From Pseudomonadota bacterium (lineage in GTDB: Bacteria; Pseudomonadota; Gammaproteobacteria; Burkholderiales; Burkholderiaceae_C), in assembly GCA_022566735.1 (NCBI GenBank), contig JADFIG010000004.1, forward strand, positions 143,555-207,554: 64,000 nt of DNA, read 5' to 3'. The position numbers and the translations under genes were made by a program. The notes beneath the pieces were generated by a model, which worked only from the letters and a program-made list of their open reading frames with translations, ran no database searches and was not told where the DNA came from. Below, piece by piece: positions 20,574 through 30,255 of this stretch; the stretch's first letter is position 1, and each line of letters opens with the position of its first letter.

Positions 20574-21959
20574 ATGAACGCTTCCTCCTTCTCTGACCGC
20601 AGCCTGGCCGACTGGCTGGCCCATTGCGAACGCCTGCACACCGTCGGCATCGACATGGGCTTGGCCCGCGTGGGCGAGGTCTGGCACCGCACGGGCGTGA
20701 CGCTGGGCACGCCGCTGGGCGCCGAGCCGGGCGATGGCGCGCCGGTGGTGTTCACCGTGGCGGGCACGAATGGCAAGGGCTCGACCTGCGCCATGCTGGA
20801 GGGCATCTTGCAGTCCTCGGGCTTCCGCGTGGGCGTGTACAGCTCGCCGCACCTGGTGCATTTCGAAGAACGCTGCCGCATCGACGGGCAACTGGTGACG
20901 CCCGAGGCGCTGCTGCCGCATTTCGAGGCCATCGAGGCCGCGCGTGGCGAGACCCCGTTGACCTACTTCGAGTTCACCACCCTGGCCATCCTGCGCCTGC
21001 TGGCGACCTCGGGGCTGGACGCCGTCATCCTGGAGGTGGGGCTGGGCGGTCGCCTGGACGCGGTCAACGTGGTCGATGCCGACTGCGCCATCGTCACCAG
21101 CATCGACCTGGACCACATGGACTACCTGGGTCCGGACCGCGAGGCCATCGGCTTCGAGAAGGCCGGCATCATGAGGGCAGGGCGGCCGGCCGTGGTTTCT
21201 GACCCCCAGCCGCCGCTCAGCCTGGTGGGCCATGCCGAGGCCATCGGCGCGGACCTGTGGCTGTCCGGTCGCGACCACAACTACGCGGGCGACCGCCAGC
21301 AGTGGTCCTGGGGGGGGCGCAGCAAGCGTTTCAACGGCATGGCCTACCCGGCGCTGCGCGGCGCCAACCAGTTGCTCAACGCCTCGGGCGTGCTGGCGGC
21401 GCTGGAAGCCATGCGCCACCGCCTGCCGGTGTCGGCCCAGGCCGTGCGCACCGGCCTGGCCACGGTGGAGTTGCCCGGGCGATTCCAGATCGTGCCGGGG
21501 CAGCCCACGCTGATCCTGGACGTGGCGCACAACCCCCACGCGGCGGCCACGCTGGCCGTCAACCTCGACCAGATGGGCTTTTTCCCGCGCACCCACGCGG
21601 TGTGGGGCGCCATGGCCGACAAGGACCTGGCCGGCATGGTGCACAAGCTGCGCCCCCTGGTCGACGCCTGGCATTGCTGCGACCTGCCCACGCCCCGCGC
21701 GGCCTCGGCCCAGCAGCTGCAAGAGGCCATCGAGGCCGACCGCGCGGCCCATCCCTCGGCGACGGCACCCAAAGCCACCGTCAGCACCCATGCCGACCCG
21801 ATGGCCGCTTTGCTGGCCGCCCTGGCGGCGGCGGACCCCACGGATAGAATCGTGGTTTTCGGGTCCTTCTACACGGTGGGTGGCGTGCTGCACGCGGGCC
21901 TGCCCAAGTTGAATGCGCCCCATCTGGCATCGGGTGGGGCCGCGTCGCCTTCGGCCTGA
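20574..21959 (+). CDS. folC: Bifunctional dihydrofolate / folylpolyglutamate synthase
   Basis: 461 residues, starting MNASSFSDRSLADWLAHCERLH. Adds glutamate to dihydropteroate and tetrahydrofolate. The ATP loop is VAGTNGKGSTCAMLEGIL and the Mg-site region is YFEFTTLAILRL. LDVAHNPHAAATLAVNL is the C-terminal ligase signature. GLGGRLDAVNVVDAD is also typical. The gene follows the accD terminator and begins the folC-dedD-cvpA-purF block. Confidence 0.95.
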   Translation: MNASSFSDRSLADWLAHCERLHTVGIDMGLARVGEVWHRTGVTLGTPLGAEPGDGAPVVFTVAGTNGKGSTCAMLEGILQSSGFRVGVYSSPHLVHFEERCRIDGQLVTPEALLPHFEAIEAARGETPLTYFEFTTLAILRLLATSGLDAVILEVGLGGRLDAVNVVDADCAIVTSIDLDHMDYLGPDREAIGFEKAGIMRAGRPAVVSDPQPPLSLVGHAEAIGADLWLSGRDHNYAGDRQQWSWGGRSKRFNGMAYPALRGANQLLNASGVLAALEAMRHRLPVSAQAVRTGLATVELPGRFQIVPGQPTLILDVAHNPHAAATLAVNLDQMGFFPRTHAVWGAMADKDLAGMVHKLRPLVDAWHCCDLPTPRAASAQQLQEAIEADRAAHPSATAPKATVSTHADPMAALLAALAAADPTDRIVVFGSFYTVGGVLHAGLPKLNAPHLASGGAASPSA

Positions 21960-22025
21960 GGTCGGCGATCCCCCGAGCCTGTCCACCGCCCGCCGTCCTG
22001 CCCCACGCCACCCTGACACCCGAGC

Positions 22026-23006
22026 ATGCCGCTGCCATCTTTCCTTGAGCGCTTCCGTCGCGGGTCGGCTGCGACACCTGACGCCGTGCCCCTGTCCTCG
22101 TCCGACGTCGAAGCCCTGCGCGTGCGGGCTCGCCGTCGCCTCATCGGCATGGTGGTGCTGGTGGGCGCGGGCGTGATCGGCTTCCCCTGGTTGTTCGAGA
22201 CCAAGCCCCGCCCGATGGCGGGTGACATCCAGATCGTGCAGGCGCCTCAGCCTGGCGTCAGCGTGGGTGCGAGCGGCAATGGCCCGGCCGGTGGCGCCAC
22301 CGCAACCGCCGGTGCCGCGGCCGTGGCAGGCGCGACCATCGCGGCAGTGACCGCGCCGCGCGATGCTGCCGCGCCCGCCCGTGCCGAAACCGCCCGTGCC
22401 GCGGCCGAGGTGCCGACGCTGCCCAAGGCCACCGGCAGCGCTGGCGAGGAGCGCGAAGAGTTCATCTCCGATGCGCCCGCCAGGCCCGCGGCGTCCAGGC
22501 CTGTCCTTGCCAAGCCGGTGCCGCCCAAGGCCGTGGCTTCTGCGCCCAAGCCCGCGGCATCCAGGCCGGCGGACAAGGCGGAGAAAGCCGACAAGGCGGA
22601 GAAAGCCGACAAGGCGGAGAAAGCCGACAAGGCGGTGGCCAAGGGCCCGGACAAGTCGTCGGACAAATCGCCAGACAAGGCCTCCGACAAAGCCAAGGAC
22701 AAGCTGGCCGAGAAGAAGCCGGAAAAATCCGACAAGGCCGACAAGGCCGACAAGGCAGCCGACAAGGACAAGTCCTCGACCCGGTACGTGGTGCAGTTCG
22801 GTGCCTTTGCCGAGGCCAGTGCCGCCCACGAGGCCCGTCTGAAAGCCGAGCGCCTGGGCCTCAAGACCTACGCGCAACAGGTGGACACGCCGCAAGGCAA
22901 GCGCATCCGGGTGCGCCTGGGCCCGTTTGCCGACAAGGCCGAGGCCGACAAGGCCGCTGCCAGCCTGCGCAAGGCGGGTCTGCCTGGTGCGGTGCTCACC
23001 CTCTGA
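22026..23006 (+). CDS. dedD: SPOR-domain cell-division protein (DedD-like)
   Basis: 326 residues. Short cytoplasmic N-terminus, one membrane helix (about 41-57, LIGMVVLVGAGVIGFPWLF), a long Ala/Pro/Lys-rich periplasmic linker, and a C-terminal SPOR domain (about 252-326, RYVVQFGAFAEASAAHEAR) that binds denuded septal peptidoglycan. The linker carries tandem EKADKA units encoded by an exact 18-base repeat. The position between folC and cvpA is conserved for dedD. Confidence 0.88.
   Translation: MPLPSFLERFRRGSAATPDAVPLSSSDVEALRVRARRRLIGMVVLVGAGVIGFPWLFETKPRPMAGDIQIVQAPQPGVSVGASGNGPAGGATATAGAAAVAGATIAAVTAPRDAAAPARAETARAAAEVPTLPKATGSAGEEREEFISDAPARPAASRPVLAKPVPPKAVASAPKPAASRPADKAEKADKAEKADKAEKADKAVAKGPDKSSDKSPDKASDKAKDKLAEKKPEKSDKADKADKAADKDKSSTRYVVQFGAFAEASAAHEARLKAERLGLKTYAQQVDTPQGKRIRVRLGPFADKAEADKAAASLRKAGLPGAVLTL
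22572..22635 (+). repeat. 18-base tandem repeat inside dedD
   Basis: GACAAGGCGGAGAAAGCC occurs three times in a row (22572-22625), followed by a 10-base partial copy. It encodes DKAEKA units. Looser DK repeats continue to about 22770. Confidence 0.9.
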
Positions 23007-23031
23007 TCGCCTGAACCTCTGAAGCAGCCCG

Positions 23032-23649
23032 ATGCCCCCCACGGTGGAAGCCATCACCCAGGTCGTGCAAGTCGCGCAAGTCGCGCAGCTTGCCCCGCTG
23101 GCGCAGGCCTCTCAGGCCAGCGCGGTGGGCGCCGGGCTGCCTGCGGCCTGGACCCTGCTCGACCTGCTGCTGGCCGTGGGGCTGGGCGTGTCGGTGCTGG
23201 TGGGCATCTGGCGCGGCCTGCTCACCGAGGTGCTGGCCCTGCTGGGCTGGGCTGTGGCGTACATCGCATCCCAGTACCTGGGGGCCGATGCGGGGCAGCA
23301 TGTGCCTGTCGGTGCGCCCGGTTCGCGCGTGAACGTGCTGGCCGGCATGGTGGTGGTGTTCGCGCTGACCTGGCTGGTCTGGGCGGTGCTGTCCTGGGGC
23401 ATGCGTGAGATCCTCAAAGCCTCCGGCCTGAGCGGCACCGACCGCCTGCTGGGCGCGGTGTTCGGCCTGATGCGCGGTCTGGTGGTCGCCCTGGTGGTGG
23501 TCACGCTGGTGCAGATGACGCCGCTGGCCCAATCCGAGTTGTGGCGGTCTTCACGCAGCGTGGGCTGGATGCAGACCCTGCTGCAAGGGCTTCGGCCCAT
23601 CCTGCCCGATCAGGTGCTTCAATTCCTGCCGGAGCCCGGCCCGACGTGA
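23032..23649 (+). CDS. cvpA: CvpA family protein (colicin V production protein homologue)
   Basis: 205 residues with four predicted membrane helices. WTLLDLLLAVGLGVSVLVGIWRG begins the conserved domain. An unusual leader of about 30 residues made of VAQVAQ-type repeats precedes it. The family is an inner-membrane protein linked to envelope stability; its molecular role is not settled. It lies immediately before purF, as in enterobacteria. Confidence 0.9.
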   Translation: MPPTVEAITQVVQVAQVAQLAPLAQASQASAVGAGLPAAWTLLDLLLAVGLGVSVLVGIWRGLLTEVLALLGWAVAYIASQYLGADAGQHVPVGAPGSRVNVLAGMVVVFALTWLVWAVLSWGMREILKASGLSGTDRLLGAVFGLMRGLVVALVVVTLVQMTPLAQSELWRSSRSVGWMQTLLQGLRPILPDQVLQFLPEPGPT

Positions 23650-23730
23650 TGTCTGAGCGGCGCTTCGGTGCCTGTTTTTCGTTGTTTTGTTTGTGTTTGT
23701 GAGCGGACGCAGTCCGCGGAGAGGTGAACC

Positions 23731-25257
23731 ATGTGCGGCATCGTGGGGGTGATTTCCAAGGCGCCCGTCAACCAGCTGATCTATGACGCGCTGCTGCTGC
23801 TGCAACACCGTGGTCAGGACGCTGCCGGCATCGTCACGGCCGGGCCGGATGCGCACGGCCGCAAGTTCTTCATGCACAAGGCCCGCGGCATGGTCAAGGA
23901 CGTGTTCCGCACCCGCAACATGCGTGCGCTGCCCGGCACCGTGGGCCTGGGCCAGGTGCGCTACCCGACCGCCGGCAACGCCTTCAACGAGGAAGAGGCC
24001 CAGCCCTTCTACGTGAACGCACCTTTCGGCCTGGTGCTGGTGCACAACGGCAACCTGACCAATGCCCACGCCTTGCGCGACGAGCTGTTCGAGATCGACC
24101 GCCGCCACCTCAACACCGACAGCGACACCGAGGTGCTCATCAACGTGATGGCCCACGAGCTGGAGCTGGCCGGTCGCGAACTGCCGCTCACCCCCGCTGC
24201 CGTCTTCAAGGCCGTGCGTGCCGTGCACAAGCGCATCAAGGGCTCTTACGCCGTGATCTGCCTGATCGCAGGCCACGGCCTGGTGGCTTTCCGTGACCCC
24301 TTCGGCATCCGCCCGCTGTGCTACGGTGAAGCCGACCTGCCCGAGGGCCGCGAGGTCATGGTGGCCAGCGAGTCCGTGGCCCTGGAAGGCACCAGCCACC
24401 GCTTTGTGCGCGACGTCAAGCCCGGCGAGGCCCTGTTCATCGACCTCGACGGCGTGGTGCATGCCGAGCAGTGCGCTGACCACCCCGTGCTCAACCCCTG
24501 CATGTTCGAGTACGTGTACCTGGCCCGTCCGGACTCGGTCATGGACGGCGTCTCGGTCTACCAGGCGCGTCTGGAAATGGGCGAGACCCTGGCGCAGCGC
24601 GTCATCTCGACCATGCCGCCCTCCGAGATCGACGTGGTCATCCCCATCCCCGAATCCAGCCGGCCCTCGGCCATGCAGCTGGCGCAGAAGCTGGGCAAGC
24701 CCTACCGCGAGGGCTTCGTGAAGAACCGCTACGTGGGCCGCACCTTCATCATGCCGGGGCAGGGCGTGCGCAAGAAGTCCGTGCGCCAGAAGCTCAACGC
24801 CATCGGCCTGGAGTTCAAGGGCCGCAACGTGCTGCTGGTCGACGACTCCATCGTGCGCGGCACCACCTCCAAGGAAATCGTGCAGATGGCCCGCGAGGCG
24901 GGCGCCAACAAGGTCTACCTGGCCTCGGCGGCGCCCCCGGTGAAGTTCCCCAACGTCTACGGCATCGACATGCCCACCAAGGCCGAACTGGTGGCCCACG
25001 GCCGCACCCTGGACGACATCCGCAAGATCATCGGCTGCGACGCCCTGATCTACCAGGACGTGGACGCGATGAAGCAGGTGGTGGGCCGGCTCAACCCCGC
25101 CATCCAGGGCTTCGAGGCATCCTGCTTCGATGGCGTCTACATCACGGGTGACGTGAGCGCGGCCGATTTCGCCGCCATCGAGTCGCAGCGCCTGACGCAG
25201 AAGGACGAGGACGAGGCTTCCAACTCCCGCCTGGCCCTGCAGAACCAGCCTGACTGA
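23731..25257 (+). CDS. purF: Amidophosphoribosyltransferase
   Basis: 508 residues. First committed step of purine synthesis. The N-terminal nucleophile cysteine is Cys2 (MCGIVGVIS), giving an Ntn-type glutaminase domain. The phosphoribosyltransferase PRPP loop is [19 protein letters not shown], and [26 protein letters not shown] is the flexible loop region. An AGAGGTG ribosome site precedes the ATG. Confidence 0.98.
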   Translation: MCGIVGVISKAPVNQLIYDALLLLQHRGQDAAGIVTAGPDAHGRKFFMHKARGMVKDVFRTRNMRALPGTVGLGQVRYPTAGNAFNEEEAQPFYVNAPFGLVLVHNGNLTNAHALRDELFEIDRRHLNTDSDTEVLINVMAHELELAGRELPLTPAAVFKAVRAVHKRIKGSYAVICLIAGHGLVAFRDPFGIRPLCYGEADLPEGREVMVASESVALEGTSHRFVRDVKPGEALFIDLDGVVHAEQCADHPVLNPCMFEYVYLARPDSVMDGVSVYQARLEMGETLAQRVISTMPPSEIDVVIPIPESSRPSAMQLAQKLGKPYREGFVKNRYVGRTFIMPGQGVRKKSVRQKLNAIGLEFKGRNVLLVDDSIVRGTTSKEIVQMAREAGANKVYLASAAPPVKFPNVYGIDMPTKAELVAHGRTLDDIRKIIGCDALIYQDVDAMKQVVGRLNPAIQGFEASCFDGVYITGDVSAADFAAIESQRLTQKDEDEASNSRLALQNQPD

Positions 25258-25303
25258 CCTTGACCTGGGTGGCCATGACGCAGCCACCCCACGGAGCCCA
25301 CCC

Positions 25304-26590
25304 ATGGCCGCCACCGACGACAAGAAGCGCCTGCCGCGCAAGGACCTGCCCGCCGATGCCCACATCGAGACGCTGGCCGTGCGCGAAGGCCTGCCCCCCA
25401 CGCAGTGGGGCGAGAACTCCGAAGCCCTGTTCCTGACCAGCAGCTTCAACCACCCCGATGCCGCCACCGCGGCCGCGCGCTTCGCCAATGAGGAAGAAGC
25501 CTTCGTCTACACGCGCTTCACCAACCCGACGACGATGATGTTCGAGCGTCGGCTGGCGGCGCTCGAAGGCACCGAAGCGGCGATCGCCACGTCCAGCGGC
25601 ATGAGCGCCATCCTCATGCTCATCCTGGGCTTGCTGAAGTCGGGCGACCACGTCGTGTGCTCGCACAGCGTGTTCGGCTCGACCATCTCGCTGCTGGCCA
25701 ACCAGTTCGGCAAGTTCGGCATCGAGACCACCTTCGTGTCGCAAACCGATGTGCAGCAGTGGCGCGAGGCCATGCGCCCCAACACCAGGTTGCTGTTCGC
25801 CGAAACGCCCAGCAACCCGCTGACCGAGGTCTGCGACATCGCCGCGCTGGCCGAGGTCGCCCACACCGCTGGCGCCCTGCTGGCCGTGGACAACTGCTTT
25901 TGCACGCCCGCGCTGCAAAAGCCCGTGGAGATGGGCGCCGACCTCATCGTGCACTCGGGCACCAAATACCTCGACGGCCAGGGGCGCGTGCTGGCCGGTG
26001 CAGTCTGCGGCCCCGATGCCATCGTCAACGGCCCGCTGATGGCCACCTTGCGCGGCGCCGGCATGACCCTGTCGCCCTTCAACGCCTGGGTCGTGCTCAA
26101 GGGCCTGGAGACGCTGTCCATCCGCATGGCCGCACAAAGCGCCAACGCGCTCAAGCTGGCGCAATGGCTGGAGCAGCAACCGCAGGTGGACAAGGTCTTC
26201 TACCCGGGCCTGCCCAGCCACCCGCAGCACGCCTTGGCCATGAGGCAGCAAAACGGCTGCGGTGGCGCGGTGGTGTCCTTCACCACGAAGCCTGCGCATG
26301 GCCCTGTCACCGTGCCGGGCCCGGCCACCCTGAGCGAAGACGCGATGCGCCTGCGCCAGGCCGCCTTCCACGTGATCGACCACACCCGGCTGTGCTCCAT
26401 CACCTCGAACCTGGGCGACACCAAGACCCTCATCACGCACCCGGCGAGCACCTCGCACGGGCGCCTCACCGAAGACCAGCGCCTGGCCGCCGGCATCACG
26501 CAGGGCATGATCCGCGTGGCCGTGGGCCTGGAGCACATCGACGACCTCAAGGCCGACCTCGCCCGTGGCCTCGACACCTTGAATGCCTGA
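25304..26590 (+). CDS. metZ: O-succinylhomoserine sulfhydrylase
   Basis: 428 residues, a PLP enzyme of the Cys/Met gamma-type family. Makes homocysteine directly from O-succinylhomoserine and sulfide. The PLP lysine is K221 in HSGTKYLDGQGR, and RFTNPTTMMFERRLAALEG and DNCFCTPALQKP are family motifs. It lies 46 bases after purF, a frequent Burkholderiales and Pseudomonas pairing that favours metZ over metB or metY. Confidence 0.93.
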   Translation: MAATDDKKRLPRKDLPADAHIETLAVREGLPPTQWGENSEALFLTSSFNHPDAATAAARFANEEEAFVYTRFTNPTTMMFERRLAALEGTEAAIATSSGMSAILMLILGLLKSGDHVVCSHSVFGSTISLLANQFGKFGIETTFVSQTDVQQWREAMRPNTRLLFAETPSNPLTEVCDIAALAEVAHTAGALLAVDNCFCTPALQKPVEMGADLIVHSGTKYLDGQGRVLAGAVCGPDAIVNGPLMATLRGAGMTLSPFNAWVVLKGLETLSIRMAAQSANALKLAQWLEQQPQVDKVFYPGLPSHPQHALAMRQQNGCGGAVVSFTTKPAHGPVTVPGPATLSEDAMRLRQAAFHVIDHTRLCSITSNLGDTKTLITHPASTSHGRLTEDQRLAAGITQGMIRVAVGLEHIDDLKADLARGLDTLNA

Positions 26591-26628
26591 CAAGCGCCTG
26601 ACGCTTGCTTGACACCCGACAGCCCCCC

Positions 26629-28074
26629 ATGACCCAAGTCCCTGCCACCGTCAGAACGCGCTTTGCCCCGTCCCCCACGGGCTTCATCCACCTGGGCAAC
26701 ATCCGCTCGGCCCTCTACCCCTGGGCCTTTGCGCGTGCCAACAAAGGTGTCTTCATCCTGCGCATCGAGGACACCGACGAAGAGCGCTCCTCGCAGGCCG
26801 CCGTCGATGTCATCCTGGAAGGCATGCAGTGGCTGGGCCTGGACCACGACGAAGGCCCCTACTACCAGATGCAGCGCATGGACCGCTACAAGCAGGTCGT
26901 GCAAGAGATGCTGGACAAGAGCCTCATCTACCCTTGCTACATGAGCTCGGCCGAACTCGACGCCCTGCGCGAGCGCCAGATGGCCAACAAGGAAAAGCCG
27001 CGCTACGACGGCACCTGGCGTCCCGAGCCCGGCAAGACCCTGCCGCCCGTGCCCGCTGGCGTCAAGCCCGTGCTGCGCTTCAGGAACCCGCAAGGCGGCA
27101 GCGTCGTGTGGGAGGACAAGGTCAAGGGCCGCATCGAGATCAGCAACGACGAGCTCGACGACCTGGTGATCGCCCGCCCCGCCGCGCCCGACAGCGACAG
27201 CCTGATCGGCACGCCCACCTACAACTTCTGCGTCGTGGTGGACGACATGGACATGGGCATCACCCACGTCATCCGTGGCGACGACCACGTCAACAACACG
27301 CCCCGCCAGATCAACATCCTGCGCGCCCTCGGCCAGGAGCCGCCGGTCTACGCCCACCTGCCCACCGTGCTCAATGAGCAAGGCGAGAAGATGAGCAAGC
27401 GCCATGGCGCCAAGGCCGTCACGCAGTACCGCGACGAAGGCTACCTGGCCGACGCCATCGTGAACTACCTGGCCCGCCTGGGCTGGAGCCACGGTGACGA
27501 CGAGATCTTCTCGCGCCAGCAACTGGTCGAGTGGTTCAACCTCGACCACCTCGGCAAGAGCGCCGGCCAGTTCGACGAGGCCAAGCTGCGCTGGGTGGCC
27601 CAGCAGCACATGAAGACCGCCGACGATGCCATGCTGGCCACCCTGGTGCGCGAGCAATTCGACCGCCGCGGCGCGAGCTTGCCGGCCGAGCTGGCCGCAG
27701 GGCAGGGCGATGCCCGCCTGGCCGCCATGTGCGCCCTGTTCAAGGACCGTTGCGCCACCACCGTGGAGCTGGCCGACTGGCTGGCCATGTACGTGGCCGA
27801 CGTGACCCCGCCCGCACAGGAGCTGGCCGAGAAGCTCACCGATGCCGTCAAGCCCGCGGTCGCCAGCCTGGCTGGCCGCCTGGCCGAGTGCGCCTGGGAA
27901 GCCCCTGCCATCGCGCAGGCCTTGAAGGACACCCTGAGCGAGCATGGCCTGAAGATGCCGCAACTCGCCATCCCGGTGCGCCTGCTGGTGTGCGGCCGTT
28001 CGCAGACCCCGTCGGTGGATGCCGTGCTGGCGCTGTTCGACCGCAACGTGGTTTCTGCGCGACTGTCCGTGTGA
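26629..28074 (+). CDS. gltX: Glutamyl-tRNA synthetase
   Basis: 481 residues from the ATG at 26629. An upstream TTG at 26605 gives a non-conserved extension. The class I HIGH-like motif is HLGN (21-24) in [24 protein letters not shown] is at 254-258. The C-terminal anticodon-binding domain is intact. It is followed by a tRNA cluster that includes its own substrate, tRNA-Glu. Confidence 0.96.
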   Translation: MTQVPATVRTRFAPSPTGFIHLGNIRSALYPWAFARANKGVFILRIEDTDEERSSQAAVDVILEGMQWLGLDHDEGPYYQMQRMDRYKQVVQEMLDKSLIYPCYMSSAELDALRERQMANKEKPRYDGTWRPEPGKTLPPVPAGVKPVLRFRNPQGGSVVWEDKVKGRIEISNDELDDLVIARPAAPDSDSLIGTPTYNFCVVVDDMDMGITHVIRGDDHVNNTPRQINILRALGQEPPVYAHLPTVLNEQGEKMSKRHGAKAVTQYRDEGYLADAIVNYLARLGWSHGDDEIFSRQQLVEWFNLDHLGKSAGQFDEAKLRWVAQQHMKTADDAMLATLVREQFDRRGASLPAELAAGQGDARLAAMCALFKDRCATTVELADWLAMYVADVTPPAQELAEKLTDAVKPAVASLAGRLAECAWEAPAIAQALKDTLSEHGLKMPQLAIPVRLLVCGRSQTPSVDAVLALFDRNVVSARLSV

Positions 28075-28097
28075 AAGCGCCGCCGCTGACACACAAC

Positions 28098-28127
28098 TTG
28101 CGCAGAAGGAAAAATCCGGTATATACT
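28098..28127 (+). promoter_or_regulatory. Promoter of the tRNA-Ala/Glu/Asp cluster
   Basis: -35 TTGCGC (28098-28103), an 18-base spacer, and -10 TATACT (28122-28127). It lies about 100 bases upstream of tRNA-Ala. Confidence 0.65.
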
Positions 28128-28231
28128 CTCAGTCTCGCTTGAACGACGCCTTGCAAACAACAAGGCAGCCGGGCACCGAAGCGAAGTTGAGCGGCAAGCC
28201 ATCAGCGATGAGCTTGAAGCGCAGCGGACGC

Positions 28232-28307
<76 letters not shown>

Positions 28308-28375
28308 CCTACCAAGGTGCGTGACTCGGTTGCAGATGTTCGTGTGGCGTCGATCAGGTAGCATGAAGGAATTCA

Positions 28376-28451
28376 GTCCCCTTCGTCTAGAGGCCTAGGA
28401 CACCACCCTTTCACGGTGACTACAGGGGTTCGAATCCCCTAGGGGACGCCA
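28376..28451 (+). tRNA. tRNA-Glu (anticodon TTC)
   Basis: 76 bases including CCA. Acceptor GTCCCCT / AGGGGAC, anticodon loop CTTTCAC, T arm GGGGTTCGAATCCCC. The first pair of the anticodon stem is C-A (CCACC / GGTGA) rather than a Watson-Crick pair. Confidence 0.95.
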
Positions 28452-28501
28452 AGTTTTGACGGCGCTTGGATCGCGACAGCGATCGAAGTCGTCACCGACG
28501 C

Positions 28502-28578
28502 GGAGTGGTAGTTCAGTCGGTTAGAATACCGGCCTGTCACGCCGGGGGTCGCGGGTTCGAGTCCCGTCCACTCCGCCA
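28502..28578 (+). tRNA. tRNA-Asp (anticodon GTC)
   Basis: 77 bases including CCA. Acceptor GGAGTGG / CCACTCC, anticodon stem CCGGC/GCCGG with loop CTGTCAC, T arm CGGGTTCGAGTCCCG. Confidence 0.96.
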
Positions 28579-28584
28579 ACATGC

Positions 28585-28616
28585 AAAGCCCTGATGGTCC
28601 GCCATCAGGGCTTTTT
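28585..28616 (+). terminator. Terminator of the tRNA cluster, possibly bidirectional
   Basis: 13-bp perfect stem AAAGCCCTGATGG (28585-28597) / CCATCAGGGCTTT (28602-28614) with a 4-base loop and five Ts. A converging gene ends at 28631, and the A-rich left arm could serve it too. Confidence 0.9.
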
Positions 28617-28630
28617 GCTTTGCGGGGCCG

Positions 28631-29140
28631 TCACATGCCGGCCGCGTGCGCCTCGTCGGCCGCGTTGCGCCGCCCGAACATCGCCCAGCTCTCGATCACC
28701 ATCACCACCTCGTCGCGCTGGTTGATCGCCTCCCAGCGGGACTGCACCAGGCCGACATGCGGCTTGCTCTTCATCGGGCGGGTGCCCAGGATGGTCATGC
28801 GCGCGCGCAACGCATCGCCCACCATCACCGGCTTGAGCCACTTCAGGCTGTCCAGTCCGGGCGAGCCCAGGCTGCTGGACTTCAGCAGGAAACCGTCGCA
28901 CATCATGCGCATCACCATGCCTGCCGTGTGCCAGCCGCTGGCGGCCAGCCCGCCGAACAGAGAGGCCTTGCCGGCTTCTTCGCTGAGGTGGAAGGGCTGG
29001 GGGTCGAAGTCGGTGGCGAAGCGGATGACCTCGTCGCGGTCCACGTGCCTGGGGCCGAAGGTCATGCTCAGGCCTTCGTGGAAGTCTTCCCAGTGCCACT
29101 GGACATCGGGACGGACGGGGGCGTGGGGTTCAGTCGACAT
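28631..29140 (-). CDS. MaoC-family dehydratase (hot-dog fold)
   Basis: 169 residues. Family members hydrate enoyl-CoA or related acyl-CoA esters. The hydratase-2 type segment is FATDFDPQPFHLSEEAGKAS (Asp/His site), followed by FGGLAASGWHTAGMVMRMM. A single hot-dog domain fills the protein. It converges on the tRNA cluster and starts 28 bases downstream of the EamA transporter stop on the same strand. The substrate cannot be inferred from context. Confidence 0.85.
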   Translation of the reverse strand: MSTEPHAPVRPDVQWHWEDFHEGLSMTFGPRHVDRDEVIRFATDFDPQPFHLSEEAGKASLFGGLAASGWHTAGMVMRMMCDGFLLKSSSLGSPGLDSLKWLKPVMVGDALRARMTILGTRPMKSKPHVGLVQSRWEAINQRDEVVMVIESWAMFGRRNAADEAHAAGM

Positions 29141-29167
29141 GGGAACTCCAGTCAGGTCGGGTTGAGG

Positions 29168-30103
29168 TCAGGTGCGCACCGGGGGCACAGCAGGGCCGCG
29201 GTTGGACAGCCAGGTGCCCCAGGCGATGACGCCGGTGGCCAGCAGCATGGTCGGGGTGATGGTTTCGCCCAGCAGGAGGGCACCCCACAGCATGCCAAAG
29301 ACGGGGATGAGGAAGGTCACCGTCAGGGCCTGGCTGGGACCGATGCGCTGGATCAGCCGGAAAAACAGCACGTAGGCCAGCGCCGTGCACAGCGCGCCCA
29401 GGCCGGCCAGCGACCACCAGGCCAGCGCGGGCACCTCGGCCCAGCGCGTCAGCCAGGCGCTTCGGCTGGCTTCCTGGAGCGTGTCTGGCGGACCCAGCCA
29501 CAGTGCCGGCCCCAGCAGACACGCGGCGCCCCAGGCCATGGTCCCCGCGCTGACCGCCATCGGCGCCAGGCCACGGAGGTGGCGCTGGTTGTAGTGCACC
29601 GAGGTGGCGTAGAGCAGGGTGCCCAGCATCATCAGGGCACATGCCAGCAGCGTTTGCGGCCAGTCCTGTGCGGGCAACAGTTGCGAGGCGTCGGCGCTGA
29701 GCAGGGCCACCCCGGCCAGTCCCACCAGCAGGCCGATGGCCCGGGTGCGGCCGAGGCGCTCGCCGCCCCACAGCCAGCCGACCAGCGCGCCCCACATCGG
29801 CGTGACCGCATTGAGGATGGACATCAGCCCGGCGGGCAGGGTGCGTGCCGCCTGGCTCATGGCCAGGAAGGGCAGCACGCAAGCCAGCAAGGCCGACACC
29901 GCCAGGGGCCAGGCGCGCTGGCGCATGGCCGGTCCGTGGCCCTGGCGCCACACGAGTGGCCACAGCAGGAGGGCAGCCAGGCCGACACGCCCCGCGGCCA
30001 CGCTCACCGGGCCCAGCGCAGGGGTCGCCAGCCGCAGGAACAGGAAGGACGCGCCCCAGATGGCGGCCAGCCCGGTCATGGCCAGCAGGTCTTTGGTCTT
30101 CAT
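29168..30103 (-). CDS. DMT-superfamily exporter (EamA domains)
   Basis: 311 residues from the ATG at 30103 (MKTKDLLAMTGLAAIWGASF); an upstream start would add 10 non-conserved residues. About ten membrane helices in two EamA repeats. AALIWG-like (LAAIWGASFLFLRL) opens repeat 1. LTVTFLIPVFGMLWGALLLGE is the repeat 2 signature. Probably exports metabolites or amino acids; the substrate is unknown. It diverges from the phosphomannomutase gene. Confidence 0.88.
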   Translation of the reverse strand: MKTKDLLAMTGLAAIWGASFLFLRLATPALGPVSVAAGRVGLAALLLWPLVWRQGHGPAMRQRAWPLAVSALLACVLPFLAMSQAARTLPAGLMSILNAVTPMWGALVGWLWGGERLGRTRAIGLLVGLAGVALLSADASQLLPAQDWPQTLLACALMMLGTLLYATSVHYNQRHLRGLAPMAVSAGTMAWGAACLLGPALWLGPPDTLQEASRSAWLTRWAEVPALAWWSLAGLGALCTALAYVLFFRLIQRIGPSQALTVTFLIPVFGMLWGALLLGETITPTMLLATGVIAWGTWLSNRGPAVPPVRT

Positions 30104-30255
30104 GTGAAAACCATCATAGCGGCGAGGCGACACACCCGCAGACCGAGGGGCATGTGCGCGGGAACTGTCACGAGGGCCTCCCTACAATTGGACATCGCCG
30201 CACGGCCTTGCGCCAGTGCCGCCGCACCCACCGTCTCATCCAGCAAAGGTTCACC

